Assembly (NCBI GenBank): GCA_963707015.1
Contig: CAVPOO010000011.1
Coordinates: 1 to 46,311 of the forward strand
DNA: 46,311 nt
Source of the DNA: CAVPOO01 sp963707015
GTDB lineage: Bacteria; Pseudomonadota; Gammaproteobacteria; Thiohalobacterales; Thiohalobacteraceae
Reading direction: 5' to 3'
The first letter of the stretch is position 1. Each line of letters begins with the position of its first letter. Positions 16,891 to 29,501 of this stretch are shown piece after piece. A program made the translations under genes and the position numbers. Under the pieces are notes generated by a model. It saw only the letters and a list, made by a program, of their open reading frames with translations, was not told the DNA's origin and searched no databases.

Positions 16891-17640
16891 TCACTCGTCT
16901 CGTACCTCCCCGCTCGCCTCGCCTTGCTCAGTCACCGGCGCCGCATTACGCCGCGTCTCTTCGCGAACCACCTTCGGCACCAGTACCCGCGGCTCTATAC
17001 TCACCGGCTCATACACGACGCGGCGTTTTTCCGCATCGTAGCGGACCTCGACATTTCCGGAGAGGGGAAAGTCCTTCCGGAAGGGATGGCCGATAAAGCC
17101 GTAGTCAGTCAGGATCCGGCGCAGATCCGCATGGCCTTCGAACACGATGCCGTACAGATCGAAGGCCTCGCGCTCATACCAGTCGGCGCTGTTCCAGATG
17201 CCGGTCACGGACGGGATGACGGGCAGACCCTCGGTCGGCGCAAAACAGCGCAGCCGCATCCGCTGGTTGTTGCTGAGCGACAGCAGATGATACACCGCGG
17301 CAAAACGCCGCTCGGCGCGTTCGGTCTGCTCGACGGACAGATCCGCCTGCACGGCGCCCAGGCGTCCGGCCTCGCCTTCTGCCACCCCGCGGCTGAAACC
17401 GTGCGCCGATGCGCCGGCGGTCTCCCATTCGGAGCGGCCGAAATCCAGGTAGTCAACCCCGCAGACATCGACGAGCAGCTCGAAACCGAACGGCGCCTCA
17501 TCGCGCAACGCGTGGCACACCTCCAGCAGATGCTCGGGCGCGACCTCGAGCGTCAGTTCACCGAGATCCACCCCGCTCGACTGCAGGCGGTCCGCAAACC
17601 GTTCCCTGGCCTTATCCGCAAGCTCGGTGATATCCGTCAT
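16891..17640 (-). CDS. nuoC: NADH-quinone oxidoreductase subunit C, with an internal insertion
   Basis: 249 residues, about 40-50 longer than most stand-alone NuoC proteins. The N-terminal 66 residues and the block from VYHLLSLSNNQRMRLR to the family signature WYEREAFDLYGIVFEGHADLRRILTDYGF (about 153-180) are normal. Between them is a polar segment (about 67-107, rich in Gly, Ala, Glu and Arg) that looks like a surface insertion. The C-terminal tail is also extended and acidic. It is a peripheral-arm structural subunit with no cofactor. 68 bases separate it from nuoD. Confidence 0.95.
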   Translation of the reverse strand: MTDITELADKARERFADRLQSSGVDLGELTLEVAPEHLLEVCHALRDEAPFGFELLVDVCGVDYLDFGRSEWETAGASAHGFSRGVAEGEAGRLGAVQADLSVEQTERAERRFAAVYHLLSLSNNQRMRLRCFAPTEGLPVIPSVTGIWNSADWYEREAFDLYGIVFEGHADLRRILTDYGFIGHPFRKDFPLSGNVEVRYDAEKRRVVYEPVSIEPRVLVPKVVREETRRNAAPVTEQGEASGEVRDE

Positions 17641-17667
17641 GGGCGTGAGCTAAGTCCTGGTGTCCGG

Positions 17668-18144
17668 TCAGCGCGCGATGGTGTTGGTGCGGCGTATCTT
17701 GTTCTGCAGCTGCAGAATCCCGTACAGCAGCGCCTCCGCGGTGGGCGGACACCCTGGCACATAGATGTCGACGGGCACGATACGGTCGCAGCCGCGCACG
17801 ACCGCATACGAATAGTGGTAGTAGCCGCCGCCGTTGGCACAGGATCCCATCGAGATGACCCAGCGTGGTTCGGCCATCTGGTCATAGACCTTGCGCAGCG
17901 CCGGGGCCATCTTGTTGACCAGGGTGCCGGCAACAATCATGACATCCGACTGGCGCGGGCTGGGACGGAATATGATGCCGAACCTGTCCAGATCGTAGCG
18001 GGACGCCCCTGCCTGCATCATCTCCACCGCGCAGCAGGCGAGTCCGAAGGTCATCGGCCACAGCGAACCCGTGCGCGCCCAGTTGATGAGCTTGTCCGCG
18101 GTGGTGGTAATCACCCCCTCTTCGAGCAGGCCTTCTATTCCCAT
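17668..18144 (-). CDS. nuoB: NADH-quinone oxidoreductase subunit B (cluster N2)
   Basis: 158 residues from the ATG at 18144, inside the last codons of nuoA (10-base overlap) and preceded by AAGGGGG; a start 7 codons earlier is possible. Ligands of the terminal 4Fe-4S cluster N2 are visible: the tandem Cys37-Cys38 (LACCAVEMM), Cys102 (GSCANGGG) and Cys132 (VPGCPP). It hands electrons to the quinone. Confidence 0.97.
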   Translation of the reverse strand: MGIEGLLEEGVITTTADKLINWARTGSLWPMTFGLACCAVEMMQAGASRYDLDRFGIIFRPSPRQSDVMIVAGTLVNKMAPALRKVYDQMAEPRWVISMGSCANGGGYYHYSYAVVRGCDRIVPVDIYVPGCPPTAEALLYGILQLQNKIRRTNTIAR

Positions 18145-18491
18145 TCCAGGGCCCCCTTCTTCCACTCGTAGATGAAGCCCACGACCAGGATGCCGAGAAA
18201 CACCACCATGGCCAGAAAGCCGAACAGGCCGATCTGGTCGAGCACGATGGCCCAGGGAAAAAGAAACGCGATTTCGAGATCGAAGATGATGAACAGAATG
18301 GCGACGAGGTAGTAGCGCACATCGAATTTCATGCGCGAATCCTCGAAGGCCTCAAAGCCGCATTCGTACGGGGAGAGTTTTTCGCTGTCCGGCTTCTGCG
18401 GCGCCGCCAGGTAACCCAGGGCAATGGGCACCAGGCCGACCAGGAGGCCAATGACAAGGAAAATCAGGATGGGAAGGTAATTTCCCAGCAC
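18135..18491 (-). CDS. nuoA: NADH-quinone oxidoreductase subunit A
   Basis: 118 residues with three membrane helices. The loop motif SPYECGFEAFEDSRMKFDVR near 45-64 holds the Cys and acidic residues that line the quinone-coupling region. It is the first gene of the 14-gene operon. A sigma-70-type promoter lies about 90 bases upstream. Confidence 0.97.
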   Translation of the reverse strand: MLGNYLPILIFLVIGLLVGLVPIALGYLAAPQKPDSEKLSPYECGFEAFEDSRMKFDVRYYLVAILFIIFDLEIAFLFPWAIVLDQIGLFGFLAMVVFLGILVVGFIYEWKKGALEWE

Positions 18492-18583
18492 TACGCCGCC
18501 TCCTGTGACGCGATGTCAACCCAGCCATCCTGGGAATGACCGGGTTATCCGGGGTGCGCCAGCGTCCAACCGACAATCGAGGG

Positions 18584-18613
18584 AGTCTAGGCCAGATCAG
18601 GACGCGCTGTCAA
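18584..18613 (-). promoter_or_regulatory. Likely sigma-70 promoter of the nuo operon
   Basis: On the minus strand a perfect -35 TTGACA (18608-18613) is followed after 18 bases by TAGACT (18584-18589, four of six matches). AT-rich DNA upstream (18620-18680) could act as an UP element. The predicted start gives an untranslated leader of about 85 bases before nuoA. Confidence 0.55.
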
Positions 18614-18812
18614 GCCGGAAGCGCGCTAATTTAATTGATTTATCAGTGGGTTATAACCAAAGTTTAACTTGTGTAGGCATAAAATCTGTAAGGGGACTGC
18701 GGACACTCGTGCGCGTCCCGCAGCCGTTGATACCGGTTTTCAGGAACCGCCCGGCTCGTGAGTCCCGACGGGACGTTTCCTAAGGTCCGCAATTCGCAGT
18801 CAAAACCCTGTT
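18614..18812. other. Spacer between nuo promoter and tRNA-Leu
   Basis: The whole tRNA-Leu to nuoA spacer is 321 bases. This part is AT-rich at 18625-18690 and holds a short GTCCC/GGGAC hairpin near 18762-18775 on the tRNA side. No gene and no strong terminator is seen, so some read-through from secG/tRNA-Leu into nuo is possible. Confidence 0.4.
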
Positions 18813-18897
18813 TGGTGCCGATGGCCGGACTCGAACCGGCACGGCTTTCGCCACCGCCCCCTCAAGACGGCGTGTCTACCAATTCCACCACATCGGC
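18813..18897 (-). tRNA. tRNA-Leu (GAG)
   Basis: 85 bases with long variable arm and encoded CCA. The anticodon loop UUGAGGG gives anticodon GAG; the D arm begins GUGGUGGAAUUGGUAGACAC, typical of tRNA-Leu, and the T loop is GGUUCGAGUCC. It sits 11 bases after secG, the conserved gammaproteobacterial place of this tRNA. Confidence 0.96.
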
Positions 18898-18908
18898 TGT
18901 ATCGATCC

Positions 18909-19337
18909 CTAAGGCAGGTCCGGGTTTTCCGCAGGCGCGGGTGCCGCCGGCAGATCGGGGATATCTTCCGGCTGCTGGCTGATCACCTCCGTCACGCCCG
19001 GCTTGCCGGCTGCCTCCTCGCCAGGGGTCCCGGTATCGGCGGCGGCAGGCGGCGCGCTCTTGGACGGTGCCACCTGCTCGGCAACGCTGGCCGGCGTTCT
19101 GTCTGCGGGTATGATCAGCTTGGATGACAGCAGCAGGCTGTTGACAAAGAACAGCACCGCCAGAATGCCGGTCGCGCGGCTGAGAAAATTGGCCGAGCCG
19201 CGTGCCCCGAACACCGTTGCGGATGCGCCGCTGCCGAATGCGGCACCGGCGTCGGCACCCTTGCCGTGCTGCAGCAGCACGAGGGATACCAGGCTAACCG
19301 CGATCAGGACCTGTATGGCCAGAAATAGTGAATACAT
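18909..19337 (-). CDS. secG: Preprotein translocase subunit SecG, long C-terminal tail
   Basis: 142 residues. Two membrane helices (about 3-25 and 54-74) flank the conserved LLQHGKGADAGAAFGSGAS loop that marks SecG, an accessory subunit of the SecYEG export channel. The ~65-residue tail after the second helix is rich in Pro, Ala and Glu with no recognisable domain; E. coli SecG has a shorter one. Usual context between tpiA and tRNA-Leu. Confidence 0.95.
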   Translation of the reverse strand: MYSLFLAIQVLIAVSLVSLVLLQHGKGADAGAAFGSGASATVFGARGSANFLSRATGILAVLFFVNSLLLSSKLIIPADRTPASVAEQVAPSKSAPPAAADTGTPGEEAAGKPGVTEVISQQPEDIPDLPAAPAPAENPDLP

Positions 19338-19400
19338 GGATGTGCGTACTCGTTAATGGGTGTTGGCAGTCCGGGGTTCGATCCATTGACGCCGCTGCCA

Positions 19401-20159
19401 TCAGGCAGCGTCTGGTGCGCAGCAGATCGCCAGAAACTCATCTGCCTGCAGCGAGGCGCCGCCGATCAGCCCGCCGTCGATATCCGCCCTGCCGAAAAGT
19501 TCAGCAGCATTGGATCCCTTCACACTGCCACCGTAGAGGATGCGCACGTGGGCGCCGATTGTAGCATCGAGCGCGGCAATCTTGCCGCGGATAAAGGCGT
19601 GCACCGCCTGTGCCTGGTCCGGCGATGCGGTCTTGCCCGTGCCGATGGCCCATACCGGCTCGTAGGCGATCACGGCGTCGGCCAGGGAACCGACACCCGC
19701 CATGTCGATGACCGCATCCAGCTGCCGCCCGACGACCTGTTCGGTGATACCGCCCTCGCGTTCCTCGAGCAATTCGCCGACGCACAGGATCGGAATCAGT
19801 CCCGCCTTCTGCGCGGCGACATACTTGCGCGCCGTGAATTCGTCGGATTCCCGGTAGAGCGCGCGCCGCTCCGAGTGCCCGACGATGGTGTAGCGGCAGG
19901 CAAAATCGCGCAGCATGGGACCGGAGATCTCGCCGGTAAAGGCACCGGCTTCCTGGTCGCAGACATCCTGTCCGCCCCAGGCAATCACACTCCCCCGCAA
20001 GGCATCGGCAACCTGCGCCAGATAAACGTAAGGCGGACACACGGCGACCTCGGCGATCCTGACATGACCGATGCCGGCCTTGAGTCCTTCGAGCAGCGCG
20101 CTGACGCTGTCCCGCGAGCCGTTCATCTTCCAGTTACCAGCCACCAGGGGTCGTCGCAT
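19401..20159 (-). CDS. tpiA: Triosephosphate isomerase
   Basis: 252 residues from the ATG at 20159 (GGAG nine bases upstream), which begins right before the family start RRPLVAGNWKMNG; a frame nine codons longer is unlikely. Catalytic residues are visible: Lys in NWKMN, His in VGHSERR and Glu in AYEPVWAIGTGK. It interconverts dihydroxyacetone phosphate and glyceraldehyde 3-phosphate in the cytoplasm. A hairpin terminator separates it from glmM. Confidence 0.96.
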   Translation of the reverse strand: MRRPLVAGNWKMNGSRDSVSALLEGLKAGIGHVRIAEVAVCPPYVYLAQVADALRGSVIAWGGQDVCDQEAGAFTGEISGPMLRDFACRYTIVGHSERRALYRESDEFTARKYVAAQKAGLIPILCVGELLEEREGGITEQVVGRQLDAVIDMAGVGSLADAVIAYEPVWAIGTGKTASPDQAQAVHAFIRGKIAALDATIGAHVRILYGGSVKGSNAAELFGRADIDGGLIGGASLQADEFLAICCAPDAA

Positions 20160-20184
20160 TCCAGGGGTCTCCAGCGCATGTTGC

Positions 20185-20211
20185 AAAACGGGCCGCTAGC
20201 TTAGCGGCCCG
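20185..20211 (-). terminator. Hairpin terminator between glmM and tpiA
   Basis: A perfect 10-bp stem (CGGGCCGCTA / TAGCGGCCCG) with a 3-base loop, followed on the minus strand directly by TTTTGC. The T-run is short, so termination may be partial. Confidence 0.65.
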
Positions 20212-20239
20212 CCTGTCAAAAATCAATCGGATAGCCTGG

Positions 20240-21580
20240 CTAGCTGCCGAAGGCCCGCGTCACGGTTTCTGCAAGCGCGGTGGCCTGTTCCTTTACCAGC
20301 GATTCGTTATCGCCTTCGACCATCACCCGGATGACCGGCTCGGTACCCGATGGGCGCAGCAGGACCCGCCCGCGTCCCGCCAGCCTTTCCTCGGCTGCCT
20401 GCACCGCACGCATGACGGCGTCGGATTCGGCCGGCTGCACGGACTCTGTGACCGGGACGTTGATCATATGCTGGGGAAATTTCATCATGCCCGAGCGCAA
20501 CTCATGCAGCGACTTGTCCTTGAGCACCATTTCGGCGAGCACCTGCAGTGCCGACACGATGCCGTCCCCGGTCGATGTCCGGTCCAGACAGATGATATGA
20601 CCGGATGATTCGCCGCCCAGATTGCAGCCCTGCTCCTGCATCATCTCCAGCACGTAGCGGTCACCCACCGCCGCGCGGTACAGGGGGATGCCCCGCTCGC
20701 GCAGGGCGAGCTCGAGCCCCAGGTTCGTCATGAGCGTACCCACGACTCCGCCCTGCAGCTGCCCGGCCGCCTGTCGGGCGGTGGCAATGATGAACAACAG
20801 CTCGTCGCCGTCGACGAGCGTGCCGGTCGCGTCCACCAGGATGACGCGGTCCCCGTCACCATCCAGGGCAATGCCGAGGTCGGCCTTGTGCCGGAGCACG
20901 GCCTTCTGCAGCGGCTTGGTGTGGGTCGATCCGCAGCCCTTGTTGATGTTGAGTCCGTCCGGCTCCGTCCCCATCTCGATCACGGTCGCGCCCAGTTCAT
21001 CGAGCACGGCAGGCGCGACGTGATAGGTCGCACCGTTGGCGCAATCCACCACGATCTTCAGGCCATGCAGACTCAAGGCGAGCGGCACGGTGCTCTTGCA
21101 GAACTCGATATAGCGCCCGCGGGCGTCCTCGACACGCTCGGCCTTACCCAGCCTGTCGGAGCTCACGGTCCGGATCGGTCCGTCCAGCATGGCCTCGATG
21201 GCCATCTCGGTTTCATCCGGCAGCTTGGTCCCTGCCGCCGAGAAGAACTTGACGCCATTGTCAAAGAACGGATTGTGCGAGGCGCTGATCACGATGCCGG
21301 CACAGGCATGCAGGGTGCGCGTCAGATAGGCGATCGCCGGCGTCGGCATGGGCCCCAGCAGGAAGATGTCCATCCCCGCCGCCGACAGGCCCGCCTCCAG
21401 CGCCGACTCGAACATGTACCCGGAGATGCGCGTATCCTTGCCGATGATCACCTTGTTGCACTGGTCGCTCGCCAGTACCCGGCCAACCGCCCAGCCCAGC
21501 CGCAACATGAACTCCGCGTTGATCGGGTCATCGCCCACCCGGCCGCGTATCCCGTCGGTACCGAAGTATTTCTTTACCAA
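20240..21580 (-). CDS. glmM: Phosphoglucosamine mutase
   Basis: 446 residues, the standard length. Converts glucosamine 6-phosphate to glucosamine 1-phosphate on the way to UDP-GlcNAc for peptidoglycan and LPS. Visible are the phosphoserine loop ISASHNP (Ser101), the metal loop LDGDGDRV near 240 and the phosphate-binding RPSGTEPVIRVM near the C-terminus. It follows ftsH directly, without folP between them. Confidence 0.97.
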   Translation of the reverse strand: MVKKYFGTDGIRGRVGDDPINAEFMLRLGWAVGRVLASDQCNKVIIGKDTRISGYMFESALEAGLSAAGMDIFLLGPMPTPAIAYLTRTLHACAGIVISASHNPFFDNGVKFFSAAGTKLPDETEMAIEAMLDGPIRTVSSDRLGKAERVEDARGRYIEFCKSTVPLALSLHGLKIVVDCANGATYHVAPAVLDELGATVIEMGTEPDGLNINKGCGSTHTKPLQKAVLRHKADLGIALDGDGDRVILVDATGTLVDGDELLFIIATARQAAGQLQGGVVGTLMTNLGLELALRERGIPLYRAAVGDRYVLEMMQEQGCNLGGESSGHIICLDRTSTGDGIVSALQVLAEMVLKDKSLHELRSGMMKFPQHMINVPVTESVQPAESDAVMRAVQAAEERLAGRGRVLLRPSGTEPVIRVMVEGDNESLVKEQATALAETVTRAFGS

Positions 21581-21619
21581 GCGCGTAACCCCCCTCCGTT
21601 TATCTGCCGCCGGCTGGCT

Positions 21620-21657
21620 GCCAGCCCGGATTTCTCACAAGCATCCCGGATGCTGGC
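21620..21657. repeat. Family B repeat, variant copy in ftsH-glmM spacer
   Basis: AGCCCGGATTTCTCACA followed by ATCCCGGATGCTGGC; closely matches, in reverse orientation, the copy at 25041-25077. It belongs to the GAGAAATGCGGGCTAG family but ends in CCAG instead of CTAG. Its two ends (GCCAGC / GCTGGC) can pair. Confidence 0.6.
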
Positions 21658-21742
21658 GCACGGGCACCATCCAGGGCCCGCACAGGCACTCTATAACACA
21701 CCCTGTCCTCGAGCGGGAGGGTTTAGGCGGAGGGAAACAGAA

Positions 21743-21778
21743 TTCCCCCTCCCCTCGCGGGAGGGGGTCAGGGGAGGG
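21743..21778 (-). repeat. GC-rich hairpin repeat after ftsH
   Basis: Stem CCCCCTCCC / GGGAGGGGG (21745-21753 with 21759-21767), 5-base loop, followed by further GGGG/AGGG runs up to the ftsH stop codon. Read leftward it is followed by AATTCTGTTT, so it may serve as a weak terminator of ftsH. Purine/pyrimidine-run hairpins of this kind are common dispersed intergenic repeats. Confidence 0.5.
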
Positions 21779-23707
<1,929 letters not shown>

Positions 23708-23800
23708 TGTAAGCCACCTCGGTCTGCTCCTGGCAGGGTGCGGAAGATTCCGCTTAAATTTAGTGGGGTTAAATCTGTCATCTATTTGGCCTTGACTTTA

Positions 23801-24421
23801 CTACAGTTTCCGGCCGGTCGCTAGCAGGTACACTTCCCTCGAACGCGGCCGGGAAGCCTTGGGTTTGCGTACCACCAGCCTTTCGTACTGTGGCCGCAGT
23901 TCGCGCACCAGGGCATCGAATCCCTCACCCTGGAAAACCTTGGTGAGCAGGCTGCCCCCGGGATGCAGTATCCGACCCGCGAAATCAGCCACGAGTTCCG
24001 CCAGATACATTGCCCGTGGCTGATCGACTGCCTGCATGCCTGAGATATTGGGGGCCAGATCCGATATTACAAGGTCCGCCGTCTGTCCTCCCAGGCGCTC
24101 CATCAGCTGTGCCAGTACCGCATCCTCGCGAAAATCGCCCTGCAGGAACTCGACGCCCTCAACGGGATCCATGGGCAGGATATCGAGCGCGATGACCCGA
24201 CCTTTACTTCCGACCGCGGAGCGCGCGTACTGCGACCAGCCGCCGGGTGCCGCGCCCAGGTCGACGACGGTCATCCCCGGCTTTAGAATCCGGTACTTGC
24301 GGTCGAGTTCCTCGAGCTTGTACACGGCCCGCGAGCGATAGCCCTCGCGCTGCGCGCGCAGCACGTATTCGTCGTCGAAATGTTCTTTCAGCCAGCGTCT
24401 GCTGCTCTTGGTGCGCGCCAA
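23801..24421 (-). CDS. rlmE: 23S rRNA (uridine-2'-O) methyltransferase RlmE, TTG start
   Basis: 206 residues from a TTG at 24421, chosen because CAGGAG lies six bases upstream and the protein then begins with the family start ARTKSSRRWLKEHF. The SAM-binding motif VVDLGAAPGGWSQ is at about 53-65 and the catalytic Lys at about 35 (AVYKLEE). It methylates U2552 of 23S rRNA (E. coli numbering). It is divergent from yhbY with 32 bases between. Confidence 0.94.
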   Translation of the reverse strand: MARTKSSRRWLKEHFDDEYVLRAQREGYRSRAVYKLEELDRKYRILKPGMTVVDLGAAPGGWSQYARSAVGSKGRVIALDILPMDPVEGVEFLQGDFREDAVLAQLMERLGGQTADLVISDLAPNISGMQAVDQPRAMYLAELVADFAGRILHPGGSLLTKVFQGEGFDALVRELRPQYERLVVRKPKASRPRSREVYLLATGRKL

Positions 24422-24453
24422 GGTATACTCCTGGTGCCTTGCGGAAAAATCGA

Positions 24454-24753
24454 ATGCCACTCTCTCAAACACAAAAACGCCGGCTGCGCGCCCTCGGCCA
24501 CAAACTCAGGCCGGTAGTCATCATCGGCAACGCCGGATTCAGCGACGCGGTGCGCGAGGAACTCGAACAGGCACTGGATCATCACGAACTCCTGAAGGTG
24601 CGCGTCAATGCCGTCGATCGCGAGGCACGCCGGCAACTCATCCTCGCCCTGTGTGAACAGGCGCAGGCACAGCTTATCCAGCACATCGGCCATGTGGTGC
24701 TGATCTATCGGCGCCACCCGAAACGGCCGAAGATCAGTCTCCCGTCGGGCTAG
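24454..24753 (+). CDS. yhbY: RNA-binding protein YhbY (CRM domain), ribosome assembly
   Basis: 99 residues, all one CRS1-YhbY (CRM) domain, with GNAGFSDAVREELEQAL near 25-41 and ELLKVRV near 45-51. It is associated with 50S precursor maturation in E. coli. A -10-like TATACT lies at 24425-24430, overlapping the ribosome-binding site of divergent rlmE. The TAG stop codon is inside the CTAG that begins a Family B repeat element. Confidence 0.93.
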   Translation: MPLSQTQKRRLRALGHKLRPVVIIGNAGFSDAVREELEQALDHHELLKVRVNAVDREARRQLILALCEQAQAQLIQHIGHVVLIYRRHPKRPKISLPSG

Positions 24754-24916
24754 CCCGCATTTCTCACCAGGATGACACGCCCTCGCTTGATCTTTGAATC
24801 CACAAACCATTTTCCTCAGTCGGAAATACAGCCCGTATTCCGCTCCATCGGAAAATGGTTTGTGGATCCAAATCTCTGCGCGATCATCGTGCCCCCCGGT
24901 GAGAAATGCGGGCTAG
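24750..24916. mobile_element. Family B MITE-like element, complete copy 1
   Basis: 167 bases bounded by perfect 19-bp inverted ends, CTAGCCCGCATTTCTCACC (24750-24768) and GGTGAGAAATGCGGGCTAG (24898-24916). Inside is a second perfect 18-bp inverted repeat, ATCCACAAACCATTTTCC (24798-24815) with its complement at 24850-24867. The whole piece can fold into one long hairpin. No coding capacity. The left CTAG carries the yhbY stop codon; the right CTAG is shared with the adjacent Family A element. Confidence 0.75.
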
Positions 24917-25170
24917 CACTTTTTCAATCTGATAATGACGGATAGTATGGCCACGGAATCCACGGAAAAACACGGAAACAATTCGAAAGCGACGGCTACC
25001 ACTTTCGCTCCAGAGCGGCGTCCAGACACACGAGCCCTGCGCCAGCATCCGGGATCCCTGTGAGAAATCCGGGCTAGTTCTTTCCGTGTTTTTCCGTGTT
25101 TTTCCGTGGATTCCGTGGCGATTAATAAAAATACTGCCGCTCAGCTATTACCCGGTTGAAAGAGTACCTG
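24913..25170. mobile_element. Family A hairpin element, copy 1, with nested Family B sequence
   Basis: Begins CTAGCACTTTTTCAATC and contains the left arm (24949-24978), which has three CACGGAA units each 9-10 bases apart. The matching right arm is at 25081-25119, where one extra TTTCCGTGTT unit is present. The loop is enlarged by an inserted stretch that ends in a Family B copy (25041-25077). The right edge TTGAAAGAGTACCTG resembles the TTGAAAGNGTACTAG end of other copies. Confidence 0.7.
25041..25077 (+). repeat. Family B end nested in Family A loop
   Basis: GCCAGCATCCGGGATCC followed by TGTGAGAAATCCGGGCTAG. It lies between the arms of the Family A hairpin, where other copies have a loop of only about 22-24 bases. 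It is therefore most simply a later insertion. Confidence 0.65.
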
Positions 25171-25193
25171 CATCGCCGGCCGTCGGTGCCGCG

Positions 25194-25676
25194 TCAGGGG
25201 CCTTCCGGCCCGGACGCTTCCGCACGCGACGTGCCCGTGCCGGCGCCGAAGAGCACCAGCCCCATACCCAGAAGGCTGTTGACCAGATACAGGACCGAGG
25301 CGAGACCATGCAGCCGTGCAAACTCGCGTGCCGCCTCGCCGCCTGCGGCGAGGCGCGCGGCTCGCAGTTCGGCAATCGCCGGCTGCAGAACAAACTGGCC
25401 GATAACGACCAGGCCCAGCATCGCCAGCAATACCAGGGTCCGCCAGTGCCGCCAGCCGCCCGGCCTGCGCAGGCTGGCGATCAGCAGCATGCTGCCGGCC
25501 ACCAGGCCCAGGTAGGCGAGCGCCGTGAACATCCTGCCGGCGAGTGTGCCGGCCAGCGCGCGATCATCGAGCTCATGAAAGAGCACGGGGACCGCGAGAT
25601 AACCGACTGTCCACAGACCGCCGACCCACAGGGTGAGCAGCAGGGTTTCCGTACTGCGCCAGAGCAAGGGCTGCAT
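25194..25676 (-). CDS. DUF4149 (TMEM205-like) membrane protein
   Basis: 160 residues with four hydrophobic segments (about 8-30, 47-67, 80-100 and 125-147). The N-terminal pattern LLLTLWVGGLWTVGYLAVPVLF with a later 'F..H...S..YL.N' region is that of the DUF4149 family. Function is unknown. It follows greA by 74 bases on the same strand, a common place in this class, so it probably belongs to the carB-greA transcript. Confidence 0.8.
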   Translation of the reverse strand: MQPLLWRSTETLLLTLWVGGLWTVGYLAVPVLFHELDDRALAGTLAGRMFTALAYLGLVAGSMLLIASLRRPGGWRHWRTLVLLAMLGLVVIGQFVLQPAIAELRAARLAAGGEAAREFARLHGLASVLYLVNSLLGMGLVLFGAGTGTSRAEASGPEGP

Positions 25677-25750
25677 GCCGAATGGTTCCCTGTAGAGTGT
25701 GGATGGGAATCGCGTCGCTCAGCCGCGGCGTGGGGACGGCACGCGGCCGG

Positions 25751-26223
25751 TCACTCGTAGCGTACTTCGACGATCTCGAAGCTGCGTTCACCGCCCGGCG
25801 CCATGACGGTGGCGACATCACCCTCCTCCTTGCCGATCAGGGCGCGCGCAATCGGTGAGTTGATGGAGACCAGGCCGGCCTTGATGTCCGCTTCGTCTTC
25901 ACCCACGATCTGATAGGTTACCGCCTCGCCGGTATCTTCGTCGGCCAGATCCACCGTAGCGCCGAACACCACCCGGCCTTTGGCATCGAGGCTGGTCACG
26001 TCGATGATCTGCGCATGACTCAGTTTGCCTTCGATGTCCTTGATGCGGCCCTCGACAAAACCCTGCTGCTCGCGGGCCGCATGGTACTCGGCATTTTCCT
26101 TCAGATCACCGTGCGCACGCGCCTCGGCAATGGCCTGGATAATGCGCGGGCGCTCGACCCCCTTGAGTCGCTGGAGTTCCTCGCGCAGTTTCTCTGCACC
26201 GCGCAGAGTCAATGGAACCTTTT

Positions 26224-26227
<4 letters not shown>
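25751..26227 (-). CDS. greA: Transcription elongation factor GreA
   Basis: 158 residues, the family length. The N-terminal coiled coil includes LREELQRLKGVERPRI and the acidic tip ARAHGDLKENAEYHAAREQQ, which enters the RNA polymerase secondary channel to stimulate cleavage of backtracked RNA. The C-terminal FKBP-like domain ends GGERSFEIVEVRYE. The ATG overlaps the carB stop by four bases. Confidence 0.97.
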
Positions 26228-29445
<3,218 letters not shown>

Positions 29446-29501
29446 AGCGGCTAGGGCATTCAGGCGTCAGGACCCGCAAAGGCTGTGGCGCATTCCTCGC
29501 C

